NCBI GenBank assembly: GCA_001414345.1
Contig: LLCB01000258.1
Coordinates: 20,748-84,747, forward strand
DNA: 64,000 nucleotides
Source of the DNA: Hymenoscyphus infarciens
Lineage: Eukaryota; Ascomycota; Leotiomycetes; Helotiales; Helotiaceae
Reading direction: 5' to 3'
The notes under the pieces are model-generated. The model made no database searches and was not told the origin of the DNA. It was given only the letters and a program-made list of their open reading frames with translations. The position numbers were made by a program, and so were the translations under genes. The number at the start of each line of letters is the position of its first letter. Positions within the stretch are counted from its first letter, which is position 1. Shown here piece after piece: positions 55,940-64,000 of the stretch.

Positions 55940-58597
55940 ATTACTATTACTACTACTACTAGTATAAAGAAGAAGAAGAAGGTTATAAGTCTTAAAGTAT
56001 ATTTATTAGTAATAGTTAATATAATTAATAATTTATAAGCCTAGGTTTAAGTATTTTTATACTTGTTTTAGAGTCTAGATTAGTTTTCTATAAGCCTTTT
56101 TAAGCTTAAATCTAAGAGCCTTTATACTTAATAAAAGTTTATTTATTTATTTTTAGAGAATTTTACTTAGAGTTTACTTAGTTCTTTTTTTAGTAAGCTT
56201 AGCTTTAGAATAATTAAAGTTTAATTCCTTATATATATAAAAGCTATAGTAAAGTACTTATAAGTTAGGTAATATTTAAGCTTTAAATAGAAAGTTATTT
56301 AGTAATTATAAAGAAATTAGTCTTAATTAGCTCGAATATTATATGTTTTTATATAAAAGTTATATTTAAATACTCTCTAGTTAGTAATATATAACTATTA
56401 AAGCTTAGTAAGAAAAGTTTAAAAAACTCTAAATTAAGCTTTAAATATATATATTATAATAGACTTTATCTATATAATATATAATATAAGCTCTAAGTAA
56501 ACTTTAAATAAAAAAGTAGTATAATTATTTTATTAATATAAAGAAAGTATATAAACTATAATAGTATAAAAGAGAAAATATAAATAGAAGTTTAAATAAG
56601 AAGAAGATTAGATTAGGTTATTTTTATATATAATAGTATACTTATAAGTCTAGTAGTTAGTAAGTTTAAATAATTATATTTTAGATTACTAAGTAAGAGA
56701 AACTCTAAGTTTAAGTATACTTTAATTATCTCTCTTTAAAATAGAAGTATAGGTTTTATAAAGTCTTTTTCTAATAATTTTATAAGGTCTTATTTATTTT
56801 AAAGGTTTAATAGCGTTTTAAAGTCTTTAAATATAAATTATAATAGATTTTTTATTATACTATCTACTAGTATATCTTATTAAAAGCTTTCTTATTAATA
56901 CTTTTAATATAATTATATAATTTATATATCTATATAATAGAGTTTAATTAAGATCTATTAACTATCTTCTACTACTATTTAGATAGTTTACTAATTATTA
57001 TAAAATACTATTTATACTTCTCTAAGATTAAGCTTTAATTCTAAGAATAGATGTTTTAAAACTATAATTTTACTTATAATACATTTTACTCTAAGTAGCT
57101 TTATCTCTATTATTAATATAGTAACTATATCTTATCTTAAGATATACTAGACTATAAGCTTATTAAAAAGTAATATAGTATATTTATATAAATAATAATA
57201 TATTTTAGTATTATCTATATATAATATATTATTTATAATTATTAAGAGTATTTCTTTTTCTTTACTAAGTATTTAATTACTAAAAACCTTAATTTAAATA
57301 TATATTAGAGAGTCTATTTAACTATAAGTATATAATCCTTTAAAGAGTTTATTAAGAAATAAAGTAGTTAGAAGTATATAAGTATAATATCTAGTTAAAT
57401 TATAATAATAGTATATAAGAGTAATTCTACTATCTACTAGTAGAGCTTAATTTTACTAGGTTTTATACTTCTCTTATTTTTCCTAAGTTTAATTCTAGGT
57501 AATAATATATAAGAATATTTTCCTTTAGTTAGTTTAAAACACTTTATAATATATTTAATATAAGTATTATATATTATTTAAAGCTTCTTTTACTTATAAT
57601 CTCTAAAAACTTAGATACTAAGAAACTATTTAATATCTTTTAAGTTATATAACTTATATATCTTATTAGAAAGATTAATTAATACGTAAGCTTAAAACTT
57701 AATTAATTTATAGTATATAAATTAGATATTATTATTATAAAATATTATAAATACCTTTTAGTTTTTAGATATATATATATATAGTTTCTCTAAGTATAGA
57801 ATAAGCTTAAGTTTCTCTTTTAAAGTATTTATAAACTTATTAAACTATAGTATTAGTAAATCTTATAGTCTATCTAATACTTAATTAATAAGAATAACTT
57901 TTCTAGGATTTTTAAACCTATTTAATATATAGTATATAACTAGAGTATTATCTAAGCTTCTTTTAATATTAATAAATATATTAACTATATTATATTACTT
58001 TAGTTTAAGATTAAAGTAAGCTATTATAGCTATAGCTAGTCTAAGTAATTAAAAAATAAGTATAGCTATATAAGTAGAGAGGATTAAATCTTCTATTTAG
58101 AGGTTATCTCTTATAATAATTTATAATTAATATTTAATAAGATATTATATTAAGTTTAACTTATATTAGAATACTTATTAAAGTAGTATAAAGTTACTAA
58201 ATATAATATCTTTTTATTATAGTTCTATTTAGTAAGCTTAAGCTTTTAGGTTTTTAATCTTAATTTTATAGTCTTTTTTAAGCTACTTTCTATATAAGTA
58301 GTATTTAAGCTCTTTATAGCTTTTTAGTTTTAGTAGAAGTTAGCTTTTATAGACTTATAAGAGAGTATTATCTAGTATTATCTTATCTTCTTTTTTAACT
58401 ATATCTACTATAATAGTATATATAGTTTATAAAGCTTCTTTATCTCTAGTTTCTAGTTTAAATACTAGCTAGAAAGTTAAAAATAACTCTATATATTTTA
58501 TTATAGCTTATTAAGATTCTAAACCGATTATTTTTAGTAGTAAAGTATTAATTAAATTATTTATATCTTTATTACTTCTTCTCTAATACTTAGTTAG

Positions 58598-58635
<38 letters not shown>

Positions 58636-61614
58636 TTTAGCTAGAAAGAGAGACTAGGTTATTTAAGTACTACTTATCAGTAGTATTAATATATTACTAA
58701 AGCTCTTCTAAACTAGTAAGCTCTAAGATAGTACTATAGACTATATATAGCTTCTTAATCTTATTATAATAAATAATATATTAGTTGAACTAAACTCTAA
58801 TATAAGCCTAGTTTATCTTAAGATAAATAGTTACTATATTAATAATAGAGATAAAGCTACTTAGAGTAAAATCTATTATAAGTAAAATTATAGTTTTAAA
58901 ATATCTATTCTTAGAATTAAAGCTTAATCTTAGAGAAGTATAAATAATAGTTTATAATAATTAGTAAACTATCTAACTAGTAGTAGAAGATAGTTAATAG
59001 ATCTTAATTAAACTCTATTATATAGATATATAAAATATATAATTATATTAATTCTCTTATTTTTAGTCTATTCTTTATATATAGTAAGTCTTTAGATTAT
59101 TATTATTCTAATCTTATTATCTAATTTTAGTTTATAAATTATAAGTCTATACTAGTTATTAACCTAGCTTTTAAACTTCTATATATAAGTAAATACTTTA
59201 TATCTACTTTTACTTATAAGTAAATATTTAAATATCTTTTTACTAAAACTATACATAAGTAGAAGTAGAATATAAAAGCTATTATAGCTTCTTTTAAAGA
59301 AGAATAGGTTCTAGTAGACTTACTAAAATAGTCTTAGTACTTAGTTCTTTAAGAGTTTCTTAAAAATAACTTATTAAATATAAGTTATTATATAATAAGA
59401 GTATTTAAGCTTTAAAATCCCTTTAATATCTATATTTTAAGTATATTTTACTATAGCTTTAAGTGTTTTTAGTCTTATATATTCTAATTAAAGATACTAG
59501 AGTTCTAATATATCTCTTCTTAGGTTAGCTTAATCTCTTAATTATTATTAGAAATATTATAATACTTAAATAGTAAACGTTTAAGTAGTAGAAGACTAGT
59601 TTATATTAATTGAAAACTAGGTTCTATTTATACTCTAAAGTCTTTATAATATTACTTAACTCTATAGCTCTTACTCTTAAAGTATACTCTAAACCTATAT
59701 ATTAAATAGTTAAATTAAATAAATACCTTTCTACTATAATATTTTTCTAAAAACCCTTTATAATAGCTACTCTTTTAAGCTTAAGTAGTATTATATTAGA
59801 TCTCTTTAGTCTATTTATAGTATTAACTATTATCCTAGTTCTAAAGCCTAAGATTAGAAGCCTAGACGTATCTACTTCTATACTCTCTTAGTTAACTACC
59901 TTTTTAAAAGAACTATAGTTAAGTAGTTCTATATAGTTTACTAGGTTTAAAAGTATCGAGTTACTAAGAGAGTATTATTAATAGTTAAGTATTATTAAGT
60001 AGACTCTTAAACTTACTATAACTTTATTATCTAGAGATAGATTAATAATTACTTTAATATAGCTAGTAAGAAATCTTAAACCTCTATTAGAAGTAAGAGA
60101 GTTACTAGTAGCTCTTACTTAGAACTAACTCTTTTTAGTAAGCTTAGCTCTTAGCTTACTCTATTTCTTTCCTTATATCTAAGTATAAACTTTCACTATC
60201 TACTTATTATCTAATTCCTTTTTTAAAAGTAAAACTACTAATCTTATAAGAATATATTAAAGGTATTAGTAATTTGTTTTAGACTATATATAGTACTTAA
60301 TCTTATAAGAGTATAGATATATTATTCTTTAGTTAGAAGCTATAGTTTATAAGTCTCTAAGTACTACTATAGTAAAGATACTCTTTAGTTACTTTTTCTC
60401 TAAGTAAGCGTTCTAGTCTAGAGTATAAAACGTTTTAAAAAGTACTTTAGTAAGAACTTATAGCTCTTTATTAACTATATTATATTTACGTTTCTAAAGC
60501 TTATTTTAAGCTTATATTAGGTTTAGATAGAAGTAAGTAAGTAGAAAGTCCTCTTTATACTCTAGCTCTTTAACGTCTAAGATATCTTAGATAATACTAT
60601 TCTAGTATTAGTATTCCTAGTCTAAGATCTATTTAGTAATATTAACTAACTTAGTAGACGCTATAGTAAGTATAGCTTAAGAGGACTTCTTTACTAGGGT
60701 TTTAAATAAGCTTTTATCTAGCTTTATTTATATAGAGAGCTTTTAGATAGTATTTTAGAGTATAAACTCCTTCTAAGTGTTTTTAAGCTTATAGTTAATT
60801 ATTATTAAGTATAGCTTATTTATACTACCTTTTATCTAAATTCTTACTACTCTATATCCTTTTTAAAGTTAAGCTTATTAGGCTAATTTGTTTATAAAGT
60901 CTCTGTTTCTAGTAATATACTCTCTTTTAATATCTAAGAAGGTTAATCTTAGGAAGTCCTTAATTTAGTAGTTTACTAGTCTTAGTATAGTAAGTCTTTT
61001 AGCTACTATAAGAGCTATATATATAAAGGCTTATTACTTAACTACTTAGTAGTAGAGTAGGAATTTAGCCTTAGTATTTATAGTATAGAGAGCTTTAATT
61101 ATAAGAGGCTTAGGCTTCTTATTAATATCTAAGACGTTCTCTATATCTAGGTTAATAAGATACTATATATCTTCTCTAACTAAAATAGTATATAGTTTAA
61201 AGAACTAGTCTAGCTAGTCTTTTTATAACCTAAGTAGAATAACTCTAAGTATTACTAGAGTAAAGAGAGAGCTTAATATCTTAATAGTTAAGAGAGAGAG
61301 ATTTATTAAAAAATTAAGAATAAAGTATACTACTTTAATATATAAGTTATAATTATAATATTAATTATAGTAGAGCGAGTAAGTGTTTTATTATAGTTAC
61401 TAAACTAGGCTTATAACTATTACGTAATACTTAGAGTATAAAACAGAGACGTTTAAGTAAGTAAAAGAGTATTAAAGTATTAATTAAGTATTAAAAGCTT
61501 ATTATTTAAAGAGAGTAAGTAGAAGGCCTTATATACTAGTACGTTTAAACTACTCTCTCTCTCTATAGCTCTACTAAGCCCGAGTTTAGTATATATACGT
61601 AATAAAACGTAATA
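54463..61614 (-). mobile_element. RIP-ruined Copia-type LTR retrotransposon (7.15 kb)
   Basis: Direct repeats 54463-54657 and 61418-61614 (~195 bp) are LTRs: they share TTAAAGTATTAATTAAGTAT and CTTATTATTTAAAGAGAGTA, and their ends (TATWACGTA...ACGTAATA) are what RIP makes of TGTTACGT...ACGTAACA. On the minus strand between them, a stop-riddled Copia reverse transcriptase/RNase H can still be followed: a KNPRKVILIN segment near 57915-57885, then KDIK-stop-FLSI with VFRDYK near 57660-57600 (the Copia IKWFLGI/IRD region), then KLTKGKYSYILLPR near 57530, and RNase-H-like sequence near 57170-56900. The stops sit where Trp and Gln codons are expected, the result of RIP. No TSD is visible. Inverted copies of parts of it (55703-55935 and 56941-57150 against 58600-59030) show a second rearranged copy. 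Confidence 0.7.
55862..55935. repeat. (AAT)n microsatellite
   Basis: More than 20 AAT/ATA triplets with one interruption, mirrored by (ATT)n at 58603-58637 in the inverted partner segment. Confidence 0.9.
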
Positions 61615-61626
61615 ATATTTTAGATA

Positions 61627-61697
61627 AAAGAGAAAGAGAAAGAGAAAGAGAAAGAGAAAGAGAAAGAGAAAGAGAAAGAGAAAGAGAAAGAGAAAGA
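61627..61697. repeat. (GAGAAA)n microsatellite
   Basis: About twelve perfect units of AAAGAG directly after the right LTR of the Copia element. Confidence 0.95.
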
Positions 61698-61699
61698 CG

Positions 61700-62570
61700 A
61701 AGAAAAGATTTTTAATTTCTTTCTTTCTCTCTTTCTTTCTTTTAAGTTATAGAAATATATTTAAAAAGTAAAAGAATTATATAAACCTAGACTTTTATAT
61801 ATATAACTATAAATACTAGACCTAGATAGCGATATTACTAATAATATATTAAAAGAAATCTATAATATTTAGTATATTATAATAAGTAATCTAATTAATA
61901 CTAACTTTCTAAGAATAACTAATACTATATTAATAATTAATAAAAAAAAGAAAAATAATAAAAAAAAGAGAATAATAGTTCTTCTAGCTAAGAGCTAATT
62001 AAATACTATACTTAGTCTATATTTTTTCTAAAGAATTAAAGATAAAGTTATATAATTTTATTATTAAAATAGTATATTCTAGTTATTTATAACTCTAATA
62101 TCTTATAAATTCTTTATACTAAATTACGATTTATATAATACCTTTTTAATAATATAATAAAGTAAGTTTTAAAAAAGAAAATATAAGTTATATAATATCT
62201 ATTTAGTATTATAAAGTAGTAGTGCTTAAACTTTAATATTTATCGATTATTATTACTTTTTTAATAATACTTATTATATTAGATATGAAATTATAATAAG
62301 TATTCTATAATATATATCTTATAATAATCTAATAAATATTATTTCGCTATCTAAGTCTAATAGATATAAAGAGTAGAAATTTAGATAAATACTTATTCTA
62401 TAATAAAACTTATAATAGAAAATTAAAGTAGAAAAGTAAAAGAAGGAAGAAAAAAAAAACAATAGAAATATCTCTAGTTTAAGGTTAAGGTTTTCCTCTC
62501 TTTCTTACTCTCTTAACATTCTATTAAAAACTCGTATTTATACCTAGCGAGAGAAAAAAAAAATTCAAGA
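61700..62570. repeat. RIP-degenerated AT-rich block 3, right part
   Basis: TA-rich with almost no CA/TG; no frame and no element boundary recognised. Confidence 0.7.
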
Positions 62571-62870
62571 ACTACGAAAGCCTAAGAAAATACAGGATTA
62601 CTAACCAAGTCTGCCACCTAAGACATTACGACACGTGGAAGCATGCCAGTACTCATCTCACCACCTCTGGCATGTGTCCTACACCCCCCTGTGAGCTTTC
62701 TTAGGCCGTGTCCTAAAGCCCAGACACGGCCAACGGAAGGGTAAATGAGAGGCTAGGACTTTATATATAACGCCACCACGCTACGCCACCACCACGCTAC
62801 GCCACCACCACGCTACACCACTACACTACGCTACGCCACAGTACATCTTCTATACTAAACTATAGAACTC
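62571..62870 (+). other. Short non-RIP island with hairpin, TATA box and CCACCACGCTACG array
   Basis: About 300 bp of normal composition between AT blocks. It holds a 9-bp hairpin (GGCCGTGTC ... GACACGGCC, 62703-62730), a TTTATATATAA box at about 62760-62770 and four to five units of CCACCACGCTACG at 62772-62842. It looks like the promoter end or LTR of a repeat, but no partner is in the window. Confidence 0.45.
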
Positions 62871-62879
62871 TAAACCTTT

Positions 62880-64000
62880 AATAGCTTACTAACTATAAAT
62901 TCTACTTACTATATCTTAAATAGTCTCTTTAGTTAATAAAAGTAAATCTAATACTTAGATTCGTTTTTTAATTTATTAAATTAAAATAAGTAAGTCTTAT
63001 ACTTACTTTAGCTTTAATAGGTTATTTACTTAAAAGAAGTAAATCTAATACCTATTCTAGTATTAAAAGCTTATTTACTTAAAAGAAGTAAATCTAATAC
63101 TTATATTACTTTATTAGTCTTTCTACTTAAAAGTAATAAATCTAATATCTATCTTAGTATTAAAAGCTTATTTACTTATAATAAGTATATCTAATACTTA
63201 CTTTAGCTTTACTAGCTTATTTGCTTCTAAGATATACTTATATTATCTTTATTAGCTTATTTACTTAAAAGAAGTAAATCTAATACCTATTCTAGTATTA
63301 AAAGCTTATTTACTTAAAAGAAGTAAATCTAATACTTATATTACTTTATTAGTCTTTCTACTTAAAAGTAGTAAATCTAATATCTATCTTAGTATTAAAA
63401 GCTTATTTACTTATAATAAGTATATCTAATACTTACTTTAGCTTTACTAGCTTATTTACTTAAAAGAAGTAAATCCGATACTTACTTTAGCTTTACTAGC
63501 TTATTTACTTAAAACAAGTAAATCTAATACTTATATTATCTTTATTAGTCTTTCTACTTAAAAGTAGTAAATCTAATATCTATATTATCTTTATTAGTCT
63601 TTCTACTTAAAAGTAGTAAATCTAATCCTTATATTATCTTTATTAGTCTTTCTATTTAAAAGTAGTAAATCTAATACTTACTTTAGCTTTACTAGCCTAT
63701 TTACTTAAAAGAAGTAAATCTATAACTTATACTATCTTTATTAGTCTTTCTACTTAAAAGTAGTAATTCTAAATTCTGTCTTAGTATTAAAAGCTTATTT
63801 AGTTAAAGAAGTAACTCTAATACTTACTTTAGCTTTACTACTTTATTTACTTATAAGCTAATTCTTATATAATCTTTATTAGTCTTTCTACTTAAAAGTA
63901 GTAAATCTAATACTTATCTTAGTATTAAAAGCTTATTTACTTATAATAAGTATATCTTATACTTACTTTAGCTTTACTAGCTTATTTACTTATAAGATAT
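62880..64000. repeat. Minisatellite array, ~50-bp unit, running off the right edge
   Basis: About 20 units, each centred on a palindrome such as TTTACTTAAAAGAAGTAAA followed by TCTAATACTTA and a variable tail (TTTAGCTTTACTAGC, TTATCTTTATTAGTC or TTAGTATTAAAAGC). Spacing of the palindrome is about 45-60 bp. Unit variants recur in a partly higher-order pattern. CA/TG are almost absent, so the array itself seems to be RIP-mutated. Confidence 0.85.

Noticed and set aside
62703..62730. Hairpin GGCCGTGTC/GACACGGCC as a terminator
   Set aside because: Bacterial-type terminators do not apply here; no gene ends at it.

Overview
The window comes from a filamentous ascomycete. Genes carry short GT-AG introns (49-162 bp where no repeat has inserted) with CTAAC-type branch sites. 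Markers include a Zn2Cys6 regulator, a Bbc1/Mti1 SH3 protein, gamma-tubulin complex component 2 and ribosomal protein eS17. Several blocks are so AT-rich and so short of CpA/TpG that repeat-induced point mutation (RIP) is the natural reading. Protein style fits Leotiomycetes (Helotiales), but that is inference; no phylogeny was possible.

Layout. 1-2309: Zn2Cys6 transcription factor on the minus strand, running off the left edge, with a long low-complexity upstream region to about 4.9 kb. 5.3-11.9 kb: RIP-mutated AT block. 12.1-14.2 kb: a small GC-normal island with an aminoglycoside-phosphotransferase-fold (APH) kinase and a DUF7770-like fragment. 14.2-17.9 kb: sparse, with a 436-bp MITE and a decayed gene. 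17.9-22.7 kb: second AT block holding a hAT-like element (8-bp TSD) with an LTR-flanked miniature retroelement nested in it (5-bp TSD), and a long-TIR element at the right border. 23.35-24.5 kb: a second APH protein. 24.8-26.3 kb: a 1.5-kb element with 8-bp TSD and a second hAT-like element nested inside. 26.7-51.3 kb: the gene-rich part, with GCP2, a senescence/spartin-domain protein, Bbc1, an Rtr1/RPAP2 CTD phosphatase, eS17, and three conserved but uncharacterised proteins. 51.6-62.6 kb: a large AT block with a RIP-ruined Copia-type LTR retrotransposon. 62.6-64.0 kb: a short island and then a ~50-bp-unit minisatellite running off the right edge.

The most interesting signal is a family of ~200-bp elements with 17-bp terminal inverted repeats (AAAAGCGGCAGTAAATA type). 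Five copies and one weak copy are visible. Three sit wholly inside introns of different genes, and those introns are 268-319 bp while the other introns of the window are mostly 49-60 bp. This looks like an introner-like, MITE-type element. The genes themselves are mostly housekeeping and do not form a pathway or cluster.
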